Origin: Tubiluchus corallicola
Lineage: Eukaryota > Priapulida > Priapulimorpha > Priapulimorphida > Tubiluchidae
DNA length: 25,000 nucleotides
Assembly: GCA_030141605.1 (NCBI GenBank)
Contig: JAQGDQ010000134.1
Span: 45,001 to 70,000 of the forward strand
Direction: 5' to 3'
Made by a program: the position numbers and the translations under genes. Position 1 is the first letter of the stretch; each line of letters begins with the position of its first letter. The notes below the pieces were generated by a model that saw nothing but the letters and a program-made list of their open reading frames with translations, did no database searches and was not told where the DNA came from. This document shows, piece after piece, positions 1 through 11,683 of the stretch.

Positions 1-574
1 TCCCGAGAGGTTTGGAGTTGAGCAAATTTGCTTTACCTTTTCGTCGTACGGGAACGCAGGAGCAGCTGCTCTCCTGGGTCGCTCTTTTGCGTGTCTTCTC
101 TTTTTGTGATCAAGATAAGCATGGGAACCAAGTTTTGTGTTGCACTAACCATGCTTTACTATGGGTCTGCAAGAAATGGTCTGCAAGGTCTGAAAGGAAA
201 TGGTAGGCTTATTTTACACATTTTTGTTGTTTCGGTGTTCAGTGGTAAAAAGTGTCAACCTTTGATGATTTAATTCGGTTATACGTTATTTCTAGCAGGT
301 GTCTTACTTTCTAACGACCTGATGTCACTTTTCTGCGAGTATCTTAGGAAATTCATCTGATAGGTCACGGTAACAGGTGGACTAATGAAAAATTTAACCA
401 GTAAGAAACATAGCATATTGTGCTGTTTGTATCAAAATTTTGCGTAGTTTAAAGAATCTCTCTGAAGCAGAAACTAACGTTATGCTAGAAATATCAACAG
501 ACATTCTGTATAGCCTTGCAGAAAGTGTGATTAGTCAGGCACGAAGATATACGTTATTCTTACCTTTGCCAGGT
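1..574. other. No assigned gene; CpG-richer first ~170 bases
   Basis: The first 170 bases are richer in G+C and CpG than what follows, and several frames stay open across them. On the minus strand a frame encoding a basic stretch (HKKRRHAKERPRR) runs to the window edge, and a donor-like AAAAG/GTAAAG lies at 31-40 on that strand. No family is recognisable and the window edge prevents a decision. Positions 175-574 are AT-rich with nothing I can name. Confidence 0.3.
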
Positions 575-620
575 TTTAAATTAGAAAAATGTTCTACATA
601 CAACTTGCGTTACAGTAAAA

Positions 621-1228
621 ACAGGATGATTTTTCATGTCCTACCAACGTTCCCCATTTTGAAGTACGATAAAAAGTATATATTTTAATAACCTAGTAAA
701 TGCCAAAGCGTTCCTGATAATTAAATAATAGGTCAAAACTTAATCAACGACAAGTGAGGCCAACTAGTGATGACATCAACATAATTTTCATCAGCTCAAA
801 CATTCAATGAGTGTGTTGCACGTGTTTGTGAAATTGAAGATTGAAGTACAGTGCGGTATACAAAAACTCGGCAAATTTTAAGTATAAAATTCAAATTTCA
901 AGTTTACCACTGTGCTCATACGTAAGCTCTGGAACGTGCACGCTACGTCACAACTGAACATTTCTGAACTGAGAGGTATAGCGTCTGTTTCTGTGCAACA
1001 CGTTTACGAGGTGTAGGCTTTGGTGTCCATCTAACTAACAAAAGGCGAAATACATGTAACAGCGAAGAACTAGCCGCGCGAACGTGAAAAACTACATTTC
1101 TGTGGTGGTAAAAATTCTTTCACGTAAGTCATTTTACCAAGTATATTCCCTTTCAATATTTCATAGAATTAATTGTTTTGAGCTACAGTTAAGGATTGGA
1201 TCCGGTTTTCCTTTAATATGAAGATCCC
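621..1228 (+). repeat. Dispersed ~600-bp non-coding repeat, copy A
   Basis: This segment is homologous to the reverse complement of 5778-6377. Exact blocks in the same order include 621-637 with 6361-6377, 652-668 with 6338-6354, 855-868 with 6110-6123, 944-960 with 6038-6054, and 1061-1076 with 5920-5935. Between blocks there are substitutions and small indels. The match runs on through the CTTTCAATATTT and TTTGAGCTA motifs to about 1228. Weak similarity may extend upstream to about 575. No frame is open in both copies, so the conserved content is not protein. I infer an old transposable element or other dispersed repeat; termini and class are not visible. Confidence 0.85.
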
Positions 1229-1270
1229 GCTTTTGTATAATACAAGATGCCAAGTATAAATTTAAACCAA

Positions 1271-1397
1271 GTATGTATGTATGTATGTATGTATGTATGT
1301 ATGTATGTATGTATGTATGTATGTATGTATGTATGTATGTATGTATGTATGTATGTATGTATGTATGTATGTATGTATGTATGTATGTATGTATGTA
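1271..1397. repeat. (GTAT)n microsatellite
   Basis: About 32 uninterrupted copies of a 4-bp unit end at GTACGC. Because 4 and 3 share no factor, frames on this strand read Met-Tyr-Val-Cys repeats without stops. Those open frames are artefacts, not genes. Confidence 0.98.
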
Positions 1398-2275
<878 letters not shown>

Positions 2276-2479
2276 AACAGAAGGTCAACTTTTCAGCTTA
2301 ATTGGGTAAAGTAAAGTTAGTTTCTGAACTTTGAGACAGAATACAAGCGCTGTTTATTTTGACCTTAGACTCCCGGACTAATATGTTGAAATGCGTATTT
2401 ATAATGTGGAGAATCAAGACAAGACAAGACTATTAGTCTCGTGTTGATTATGTCGTCTTAACTTGCGCACTTGACTTTT

Positions 2480-2536
2480 CACCTGGCGCTATGTTTAGGT
2501 GACACCTGACTTTTGTTTCACCTGACATTTCACCTG
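2480..2536 (+). promoter_or_regulatory. Cluster of CACCTG E-boxes
   Basis: CACCTG occurs at 2480, 2503, 2519 and 2531, with AGGTGA at 2497 directly abutting the second copy to form TAGGTGACACCTG. CACCTG/CAGGTG is the E-box bound by Snail- and ZEB-type zinc fingers and some bHLH factors. The local ACTTTT/ACATTT spacing suggests a decayed short tandem repeat, so binding function is not implied by sequence alone. Confidence 0.3.
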
Positions 2537-2576
2537 TCTAGGTACTTTCATTTCCTGTAAATTTGTAATTTGAGCA

Positions 2577-2774
2577 ATGTTCCTGGGTCATTGCTGTAGT
2601 GGTCGAGATGGTCCTTGTTGTTATGACAACGCTTGTTCTGTTCATTTTAAACGTGGAAAATCTTGCCAGCCTGTTTTGTTATACGTCTACGTAGTTTTAT
2701 GCGATTTTTTATGCGACCATCTTTGTCAAATTTGCTTCAACTTTGAAACCTTTTCCACTATCTACGTAATGTAA
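2577..2774 (+). other. Short cysteine-rich open frame, coding status unknown
   Basis: From the ATG at 2578 the frame runs 65 codons and holds 10 cysteines, two as CC pairs within GHCCSGRDGPCCYDNAC. There is no signal peptide at the start, and no convincing splice sites were found around it. The CC-x4-C spacing recalls disintegrin-like or other extracellular Cys-rich modules, but the next interval does not fit well. Chance is a real alternative because TGT/TGC codons come easily from the local TG-rich sequence. No function is assigned. Confidence 0.15.
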
Positions 2775-3479
2775 ATAGAAATGGCAAATAGAAAGAAGTA
2801 ATAATAGCACGGTAAATACGGGCACAGAAATAGCTTAGCCCAGACTCATTTTGTTGAGTTTTTAATTTTACTTTTTTGTTCCTTTTTCTTGTCCTTTTCA
2901 TCATGCAATATTTACTGTGTCGTTTTTACCTGTGCAATTTTACCGTGCACCAAAAGGACAATCACATATAATTTTTTTCCCAACTAGTCGTTCCTATGGC
3001 CTAGGGATAACTTGGTAAAATGCATTTTAGTCTGGTCTACGAAATTTTATCACCTTAAATTTTTCCTGTGGTTACCTATCCAAATAATGACCAGAACTTA
3101 CAATACTAAAGTTTGAGCAATTGTCGACAGTGATCGCATATAAAATAACGCGCATTGTTAGAGTTAATTTTGCCACCGAGAAACTCGTTAAGGTTTACGA
3201 CAAATTTAATAAATTCATTGTACCGGAAATGGAAAATAAAAATTTGCTGCTTCACTTCCGGTAGTCAGGGCAGTTGGGTGAAACATGAGTCTACGATGGA
3301 TTGAATTTTTACGAAAAACAAATTCGGCTGTGTAATTTAGCACGAGAGAAATTCTCGCAGCGAGGTTGCATTTGAGATTATTTCTTAATTAACGCCGATA
3401 TTAAATAACGTGAAAAATATTGAGCTAAAACAACTAAAACCAGCCATCTAAATAAGTACGCATATTGCTTGCGACACGA
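2775..3479. other. Intergenic, nothing firm
   Basis: AT-rich. The only structure seen is an inverted pair, TACCGGAAAT near 3221 and ACTTCCGGTA near 3255, about 25 bases apart. These also match ETS-type GGAA cores. Confidence 0.4.
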
Positions 3480-3945
3480 TTAATTTTCTTATCTGACCTT
3501 TTCACTGACAGACAACAGCCTAATTGACCAATCATTAAATTAAAACTTGCCAGCGGACTGACACACCGACCAATCGACCACTAGCTGATCAACTGATTGC
3601 CTGACAAACTGATGACTGATTTATAGCCTGGATGTCTGGCTAACTGCCTGCTTATGTGACTGATTTGTTGGTTGCTTGTTAGCCTGGATGTATGGCTAAC
3701 TGCCTGCTTATGTGACTGATGGGTTGGTTGCTGGTTAATTGGCTTAACTATTGGCAGGTCTGTTAGTAAGCTGTTCACTATAAGCTGACTTTTTATGGAT
3801 TGGCTGATAACTGACTGCTTATTTAATTAACTGATCATCTGTTTGGTTGATTGTTCGATTGATTTTTGGACTGACTAGCCTACTGACTGCTTACTTGCGG
3901 ACTGCCTGCCTCCCTGACTAACTGAGTGATTGGCTGAAGGGTTGC
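3480..3945. repeat. Degenerate CTGA/TTGG low-complexity region with 56-bp tandem duplication
   Basis: The stretch is built of loosely repeated CTGA, ACTG and TTGG tetramers. Inside it a 56-bp unit beginning TAGCCTGGATG starts at 3624 and again at 3680, with only a few differences between copies. The open minus-strand frame at 3581-3778 is a by-product of the repeat lacking stops. Confidence 0.85.
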
Positions 3946-5056
3946 GAAACTTTGCTAAAAATCCCTTATTTTATATTTACTTTTACTGAATTTAAAGCCG
4001 CATTAATAACTCATATGCTGATTGTATTATGAGAATTAAAATATATACTGTACTTTATGCAGTGTTTGAATAGCAGAAATGTATTGTGCCAAGATATTTA
4101 TGGTTCATTCTTTTAAGAAGGTTTGATTTAGGAAAAATTTGCAAAACACCAAAGAAGAAAATCAGTTAGCATGTAAATACTCTTTAAACGAACCAGTTGC
4201 TTGGCACCAGGACAATTCTGCAAAGTACCTCATCAGTCTGCAAATCTGGCCTGATTCTTCTCAAGATGCGATCAGGTTTCGGTTTACATCTATCAAGTCT
4301 TCCAAAACTTCTCTTACGAGAAAGCCTCATGTATACGTGATTAAGGTGAATTTGTCTAAACGGCGCCGACCATTTGTCCCAATCAGTGCAATATGTCTTC
4401 CAATCAGTCAATGACCAGGAAGCCAGATGCATAAAGAGGGTGTTCACAATCACTACAACGCCTCTGAACAAGTTTAGAACACGCTATCGAATTTTATAAT
4501 TGTATCATTTTCACGAAAACACAAAACGGGTGAGTTAACATACCCTTTTAAGATCAAAACCATATCTCACTTATCTGTTTAATAATACCTCGGTAACTTA
4601 TCTAATAATCTAGATTCAATGGACGGACGTGATCACGAATGGCAACCAATAATAAGTCTTAGAGTTCCATCCTTGTTCCAGTCCGCTGACAGAAGAATTA
4701 GTGCTGTCTTGTTAGTCCGTATCAAGTCTGTAAAAGGCAGTCTCTATGTGCATTGCAGAAATTTTATACTTTTCTTGAACATTATCTTTAACAGTCACGT
4801 TTTCCAAGCTTTTCGACATTTCTAATAGTGAGAAGGTAAGCACGGGTTATTTATCCAATATTTTTCTCATTACATGAATCTTGTGAAAATTAATGATCGT
4901 AATTTCGCAATCATAGATTTAATTGTTTGTGATTAGAATCACACTATATTTCGTTAGCTAATCTACGATGACGTATTTACAATTTTTACGATTGAAAAGA
5001 GAAAATTTATTAATACGCACCATGTATCGCACAATGTATGAATGGCTCTTATTGTA
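3946..5056. other. Intergenic; both strands open at 4139-4471
   Basis: Mostly AT-rich. At 4139-4414 (+) and 4184-4471 (-) overlapping frames of about 90 codons are open on both strands, and composition there is slightly less AT-rich. Neither translation resembles a family I know, and no flanking splice pair stands out. A further 68-codon frame at 4619-4825 is also unrecognised. Treat all as unproven. Confidence 0.3.
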
Positions 5057-5582
5057 GCTGCTGCTGTTATTGCATCGCATTTATATAGCTGTTGCTGTTA
5101 TTGTATCGCATTTTTGTAGTTTTTGTTGTTACTGTATCACATTTTTATAGCTGTTGCTGTTATTGCATCGCATTTTTATAGTTTTTATTGTTATTGTATC
5201 GCATTTTTAGTTATTGCTGTTGTTGCATCGCATTTTTATAGTTGTTGCCGTTATTGCATCGCATAATTATAGCTGTTGCTGTTATTGTATGGCATTTCTA
5301 TAGTTGTTGCTGTTATTGTAACGCATTTTTATAGTTTTTGTTGTTACTGTATCACATTTTTATAGTTGTTGCTGTTATTGTATCGTATTTTTATAGTTGT
5401 TGCTGTTATTGCATCGCATTTTTATAGTTGTTGCTGTTACTGTATCGCATTTTTATAGTTGTTGCTGTTATTGTATCGCAATTTTTTTGGTTGTTGCTGT
5501 TACTGCATCGCATTTTTATAGTTGTTGCTGTTATTGTATCGCATTTTTATAGTTGCTGCTGTTACTGTGTCGCATTTTTTTG
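5057..5582 (+). repeat. 31-bp minisatellite, about 17 units
   Basis: The unit is a GTTGTTGCTGTTATT-type half followed by GTATCGCATTTTTATA. Unit starts fall at 5057, 5088, 5119 and onward in steps of 31, with one 29-bp and one 32-bp unit, up to 5552. Units differ by point changes (GTATCG/GCATCG, ATTG/ACTG), so the array is diverged rather than freshly expanded. Open frames across it (for example 5428-5619) are artefacts. The GTT/GCT half suggests it arose from a trinucleotide microsatellite. Confidence 0.97.
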
Positions 5583-5777
5583 TGATTTCATTTCAGTTTT
5601 TTATCTTTTCTTGCCATGACATTGGTCCTCTTTGCTGCTTCTAAGTAAGTTTTATATCCAAATATTTCAGAAACAGAAGTATGAGCATTGGTGGAAAGTG
5701 TTTATAGTTGCCGTATCCATCGATTAGTTATGTAATTGAAATAAACAAAAAGCAAAGGAATCAACAATTTCTAACCT

Positions 5778-6377
5778 TGAAGGAATACCGCCCCCCCCGT
5801 TCTTAAGCTATAGCTCAAACCAATCTAACCCATTAAATATTGAAAGGGTGCGTATTGTTTTTTCAAGAGCAACTTATTTGAAAGAACTATTATCACAGAA
5901 GCGAAATATCGTCTTTGAACGGCTAGTTCTTCGCTATTACATAAATTTCGCTATTTTCTAGTTAGACGGGCACTAGCGCGCCTGTGTCTATGAAATTCAC
6001 TGTACAAAAACAGGTGTTGTACGCCTCTGTTCAGAGCTGTTCAGTTGTGACGTAATGGACACGTTCGAAAGTTCATGCGTGAGCATGACGGTATACCTAA
6101 AACTTGTCAAGTTTTTGTATACCACACTGAAAGTTGTTCTGTAGCAATGTACTTCAATTTTCGCTTTCGCAAATACGTATAACCTGCTCGTGGAATATTT
6201 ATGCTGTTCAAAATGATGTCCAACTGTCAAGTCATCACTAACTACGCTCGACGACCGTTAAGTGAGTCTTTAACCAATTATTTAGTTATAAGAAACGTTT
6301 TCGCCGTATTATAGGTGTTAAGATGTATGCTTTTTACCGTACTTCAAAATGGGGTAGGATATGAAAAATCATCCTGT
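5778..6377 (-). repeat. Dispersed ~600-bp non-coding repeat, copy B (inverted)
   Basis: This is the reverse-complement partner of 621-1228; the matching blocks are listed with copy A. A run of nine C at about 5792 lies where copy A has a GGATCCGG stretch, so the homopolymer appears to be a copy-specific change. The 77-codon minus-strand frame at 5997-6230 is broken in copy A and is not supported as coding. Similarity fades near 5778 on one side and 6377-6400 on the other. Confidence 0.85.
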
Positions 6378-6400
6378 CTTCCTTTAATGTCAAAACCATT

Positions 6401-8184
6401 ATTAATGAGGGCACAAGCTCGCAATTACTTAAATTTGAATACCAAACTAGAAAAACACAAAATGTGAAAAAGTTGGTGACAGGATAACAAAGCGAGGATT
6501 TGAATAAAGACCACTATTAGCCATTAGGGAAATTACTGATGACCTGTGTTACTGAATGAAGTCAAGCGCAAAACTGCTCATTATCATTTTCTATTTAGAC
6601 AGTTTATTTCGTTTCAGAATGCCTTTTCGCTTCGGTATCGTATCAAGTTTCGTACCAGCACCAGCGAGGCACATCAAAGAATGAACACTTAAAAATGAAC
6701 ATAAGAATGATGATTATTACAAGTGTTCTTCTCTTTCACCATAGCACCCCATAAAATTATAACAAAAACATTATAACACTAACACTGTTGTAATTGTAGT
6801 AAATGTCTAAACAACTTATTATTAAGCAGTGCTACTGATTTTGATCGCTGAAGTCGCCATTCCACTCGCCATAAACTGACTCACAATCACTTCACTATCA
6901 CTTGTCATGCCTCAATTACCTGAAAAGTGGTTCGAAGTTATTCTGTCTCCAAGTGCCTCCTTTCTTTCTTGTCTCATGCAGCGATTTGCGCTAGAGTTTT
7001 CAGAGAAGAAAATCAACGCAGGATTAGTAGATAAGTGGAACTAAATGGAATTTTAACTAAGCGCTGGTTGTAATGCCTGAGAGCCTTACAAATCTCATCG
7101 GAAAGAGTGTGAAATTTGCCACTTTGCGTACGTTACTTGATTAAGCACCAGGGGCAGTGCTAAGTTCATACTAGGTATGGGAATGGTCGAATTTGTGTTT
7201 AAATGAAGTGCTATAACTGTAACACCTGAAAACACTGCAAAAAAGGCAAGAGTTTCTGTTTGCAAATCATAGATAATTATATAGTATCGGTATAATTATT
7301 ACAGGAAAAACTACCGATTCTTGCAAAATTGCCTCAATGTCGTGTAGACACCAAATTCAAAACTGTCAACAATTGGATGTCTACATGATAACATTTGACA
7401 ACATAAATTTTATTATGCCGTTTATACACTGACAAAAAAGTTGCAAAATTACAGTTTCTACGACAACTTCAATCACAAAATGACAACGTGAGGGTTTTAC
7501 AAGAATCATTGTAATTGTTTTGTAAGTTCTAATTATCGATTACAATATATGGATTAATATTTTGATCTGCATTAGGGCAGATAATCTTACACTTTAGTTG
7601 TTGTTTAATAGGTTAACAATCTAACACTGACATTACCAGCACTGTAGTTCTGGTTGAAGTCTCTTAATCTGCTTAGCACAGCTTAATTTGCTTATTCTGT
7701 ATCTTTTTTATGAATTCATTCCGTCAGTTTGGTTTTCTTTTTCAGTAAAAATTGCTGTTTTCGGATCAGCGGTTACAAAAGATAAGTAGGTCTTGCATTT
7801 CGTCCGGTTAGAGACGCTTGAATCGACGACTATTTTTCAGACACACTTGTGTTTGTGCTGAAAGAAGCGAATTCAGGACCATAAACGAACAGAAGAGCCA
7901 TTTGCTATAATTGTCCATTTAGACCTAGTACAGAAATTGAAAGAAGTAGGCGTGCGTATGTTTTCAGACCAAACCTTTGCTCTTGTTAGTGAAGTCAAAG
8001 TAAAGTCGACCATTGATTGTTGACTTCGATTAGCCGCTGATTCGACTTCATTTTTGATCCATTAACGCAGGAAGGAGGCGACCTGGGTGATTTGGAGAGA
8101 CTTCATCCATCCATCAGTGTCATACAGTTTGGTCGAGTTAAAACAATCTCTTAAGTGGAAAATAGGGACATTTTCCCTTTGAAG
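6401..8184. other. Intergenic or intronic, no gene seen
   Basis: No long frame. An imperfect hairpin at 7343-7385 has arms TGTAGACACCAAATT and AATTGGATGTCTACA around a 13-base loop. Good polypyrimidine-AG strings near 7728-7745 and 7830-7840 look like splice acceptors, but no matching exon can be defined. Confidence 0.4.
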
Positions 8185-8300
8185 CCAAACAACGGCATTG
8201 GGAGTGACAGGAAACGGGAAACCGGAAATGGGAAAGCGACGGCAGAAATCCGGGAAGTCGAGAAAAAACGCGGCGACTGATCCTTGCAGGAAAGATTCAG
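8185..8300 (+). other. Candidate small exon or first exon
   Basis: A pyrimidine-rich acceptor-like string (TTTTCCCTTTGAAG) ends at 8184 and a consensus donor, TTCAG/GTAAGA, follows 8300. Between them one frame is open throughout. It encodes a basic stretch (GKRRQKSGKSRKNAATDPCRK) that I cannot assign to a family. CpG is locally dense and an ETS-like ACCGGAAAT lies inside, so a non-coding first exon near a promoter is an equal possibility. The minus strand is also open across 8062-8403 (113 codons, unrecognised), which weakens the case for the plus frame. Confidence 0.25.
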
Positions 8301-8429
8301 GTAAGATGTTTACCAAATTTGTCAGTTTTCTTTTTTTATGCTTACTTTTCACTGTATTACCTTTGCCATGCGATGCTGAGCTAAACAGGGTCAACCCATT
8401 CACTTATATCACTCACTTGACGTGACTCG

Positions 8430-8710
8430 TAGATTCAGTAATCCTTCATGGTCCACATTTATTACCCACCAATAATATTGTGGCATTGTGGCTTCACACT
8501 TTTGATTTTATAGCGTTTATGCCTCCGTGTATTGTACTTTTTAATGATCTACTTGTGTATTTATGTTTTGTGTCTGGGTGCGTGTGTAGTATATATGTAA
8601 ATATTTTAGTAGTTTATTTGTAATTTTATATAGCTGAAAGTTTTAATTTTTTATAACATTATGTATTTTTAAATGTATTAGAAAATAAATTTAAGATAAA
8701 TAAAATATCC
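8430..8710 (+). other. AT-rich stretch resembling a 3' untranslated end
   Basis: The sequence becomes T-rich with TGTAAATA and TATTTAT motifs and ends with AATAAA signals at 8684 and 8699. This fits the 3' end of a transcript or of a LINE, but no coding sequence upstream supports either. Weak call. Confidence 0.2.
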
Positions 8711-8866
8711 CGCGTAGAGCTAGATTAGTCTTGTTTCAACACTGCATTATTTATATGATTATCACTAAAAGCTTTAAAATTATTAGCAGTATGAGATTTT
8801 GGTAACATAGCTAGCAGTGCCACACATAACACTGGCAGATTTGTCACATAACAAGTAAATAAATAG

Positions 8867-9060
<194 letters not shown>

Positions 9061-9090
9061 TGAATAATATTTTTTTATTATTTATTATTT

Positions 9091-9110
9091 TCCCTCCCCC
9101 CCTCTCTCTC

Positions 9111-9144
<34 letters not shown>

Positions 9145-9190
9145 GCTCTCTATTTATTTATTTTTCTCTCTCTTTGTCTCTTTGTCCCTA
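9091..9190. repeat. Pyrimidine tract with (TCTG)n
   Basis: CCCTCC and CTCTCT runs lead into about 8 TCTG units (9111-9144), then mixed TCTC and TTTA repeats. It lies 30 bases after the long purine tract, so the two together form a large imperfect inverted repeat. Confidence 0.93.
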
Positions 9191-10036
9191 TAGGTAGACT
9201 TCCCTAAGATATCTACAAGTTGCCTGTTTCTTGTGATAGGTGTGTAACACATGGGGTTTCCTGTTCGTTTCCGTCCCACTGGTGAAAGTCTAATCTTTGT
9301 TTACTGCATTTAAACAGTTAACTACTTTCATCGGGTTTCTCTTAACCCTTGATGACTCGGATACGGTTCGAATATCCCATTCCTTTCAGAGAAGCAACGT
9401 TCCAAAATTGAGTGACACTTTTTCCTGTAAACATAGCTGGAATCCCATTGATTTGTTGTTTTTCTTGTTTAACCTAATCACGTGGTTTCCATTAGGGCGC
9501 AACGGAGTTTTTTCAGATGATGGGAGCATTCAGGGCCATTGTCCAAACGCTTGTCCAATTAACTCTTGCCGCCCGGGGAGACATACACACAGACATAACT
9601 CCCTGACAAGTTGAAACAATATTATCTTTCCTGTTTGTGTAGATTTAATTATCTTTGCTCGAAATATCTGTGGGCTGATTTTCTTAACGTTTCCTTAGCG
9701 TGAGGCGATTTTTTGCCGACTATAATAATCTGTCCAGTGGGGGTGGATGGGGGTAAGCGCGCTCAATCGGACAACTTCTGTCTCTTGTAATAAGCGGTTA
9801 AAACAACTAATTTTGATGAACTACAATAACAGATTCTTGGTTGTATTGATCATCAGATTGGCAGTAACATTTAGTGGATGAACTGGGCTGTCCAGGCTTA
9901 AAGACGCAAATCTGTTTATTGTGAAATTCCTTAAGTTTTGGTCGTAGCAAAAAACTTTAAAAACATTATTATACAGTTATATTATTGAATTATGATGTGT
10001 TTTTAAGTGAGAAATCACGAAATTGGAATACTGAAT
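9191..10036. other. Intergenic; unassigned frame at 9297-9614
   Basis: A 105-codon frame (+) with no ATG at its start ends at 9614. Within the same stretch an acceptor-like GGAGTTTTTTCAG precedes ATGATGG near 9519 in another frame that stays open about 29 codons. Neither product is recognised. Chance frames of this size are expected in 25 kb. Confidence 0.25.
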
Positions 10037-10190
10037 TATTAGATTAGATTAGATTCGATTAGATTATTATTTATTTCGACAGCTGGGTCATAAATTACCT
10101 AAAAATACACACAATTGCAAGTACATTTACAATTATAAACAATTAACATCTAAAACTACAATTGTTAAGAAATAATAAAAATATTAAAAT
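10037..10190 (-). mobile_element. 5'-truncated 3' end of a non-LTR retrotransposon
   Basis: Read on the minus strand the fragment ends with GAAATAAATAATA followed by ATCTA/ATCGA tail units. The better preserved LINE at 19529-19988 has the same arrangement. The heptamer TACTGAA flanks it at 10030-10036 and 10191-10197, consistent with a target-site duplication. Only 3' untranslated sequence remains, so no protein is encoded. Clade cannot be read from this piece. Confidence 0.65.
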
Positions 10191-10197
10191 TACTGAA

Positions 10198-11683
10198 ATA
10201 AAACAACTCTGGTAATCTGTCATTTTACCTTCATTTTAAACCTGTGGTCTAATTTCAGTTATCTATAGCTAAAGAACATGTTATCATGTCCAGCCCATTT
10301 CGCTCAGTGCATCGTTTTTCAAGTGAGATTATTGTTTTGACATGTGGAATAAGTTCCTTCTTGTTTCGGGGGTTTCCTTATTTTTCTCCGAAACTCCTGA
10401 TCTGGTCATTTTTTCTGGAAACAAATGCGCAAATTTTTGTAAACTTTGTGTGAGCTCTGTCGAAAGCGAAACTTGATTAGGACTATGTCTTCCAGAAAAA
10501 CAAAATTATCTATGACACGCTCTGTCATAGTTTTTAAACCATGCTAGCGCTTTACTCGCTAATATTTGATATTGAGACAATAACTATTATAGTCATAATG
10601 TACGTAACAAAGAGTTAACTCGTCTAACTATATATTAATGCGTTAATTTGCTAATAGTTACATAAGCTTGGTGTGTTAATGTAATTATAGTTACACGAGC
10701 TATAACGCTGTTGCTAAAATCGTATTTACGAGGGTATTACTTATTGTAAATGGGTCACTTAATAATAATAGTTTGGCTGTTGAGTTTACTACTCAACTTT
10801 TCTGCATTATTAAAAGAATTTCTTATCTTACCAGAACAGCCACGCCAATTATTACCTAAACCTGGACAGTTTCCGCCAGCTTTTCCAACTTACAAATGTC
10901 ATTGATGACAGAAACCAATTATTATTCACTGGGTTTCTTCTTTTCTCCTAAAGCTTGTTTCCTCTTTGGCGTTAAATCGGTTTTCAGCAGCTCCCGGCTT
11001 TAATCCGACGTCGCGAACCGTTTTTGAGCGTGTCGAGGCGTTTTTGATAATCACTGTCGGATTATCGTCTCGGGTAGGCGCATTAAGGTCATGTAGCACA
11101 TCGGGTATGTTTACTTAGCCTTAGTTAATGCCTTCACTTTTCTTGACAAGCACACCAGATAAATGAGTTCAAAAAATCTGCTGAAACTGAGCTTGTTTAG
11201 AAAACAACTTCTTCAGTGATTACTCGATTTTCGGCGCTAATTGAATCACTTCTGTTGGTTCGGTTTGGTTCTTGTCTCTGACTTGAGCTGACTCAGTGAA
11301 CTATTCCCGAAGATTTTTTTGCCAGAAAATGCTAGAGATGTAATTATTGTCTCCTCCCTCTGAAATGATGAGCACGAAGAGAAGAAGGAACAAGAACAGG
11401 AACAGGAAAAAAGAACAATGGCAATGGTGACAGTGACGCCGGTGCTATCGTGGCTGATGAATATGGATGACAACAACGATGACAATGAAAGATTATTCAA
11501 ATTTTTCAAAACTTTTAGGGCTAAAAATCTGTGAAAATTTTGTCACGTCATTGATGTACTTTTGACAAGCACATAATTTCAGGCAGTTATACGTTAACTT
11601 TACTATGCCAAACTGAAAAACGTTACCACACCACCTTTGGCTGTATGAATTGGTCTTGTCATGTTGCACTCTTTCTCTTCTGA
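10198..11683. other. Intergenic; hairpin and CpG cluster
   Basis: A perfect hairpin at 10510-10530 has stem CTATGACA/TGTCATAG and a 5-base loop. From about 10970 to 11085 CpG is dense, with an inverted pair TAATCCGAC (11001-11009) and GTCGGATTA (11056-11064). This could mark a promoter or an old element end. At 11380-11410 there is a purine-rich run. No gene is recognised. Confidence 0.35.

Noticed and set aside
1271-1397. CRISPR array
   Set aside because: Repeats are uninterrupted with no spacers. The 31-bp array at 5057 also lacks unique spacers; both are simple tandem repeats of a eukaryotic genome.
10037-10066. TTAGA repeats as a possible interstitial telomere
   Set aside because: The unit lacks the GG of TTAGGG- or TTAGG-type telomeres, and its place at a LINE 3' end with flanking duplication explains it.
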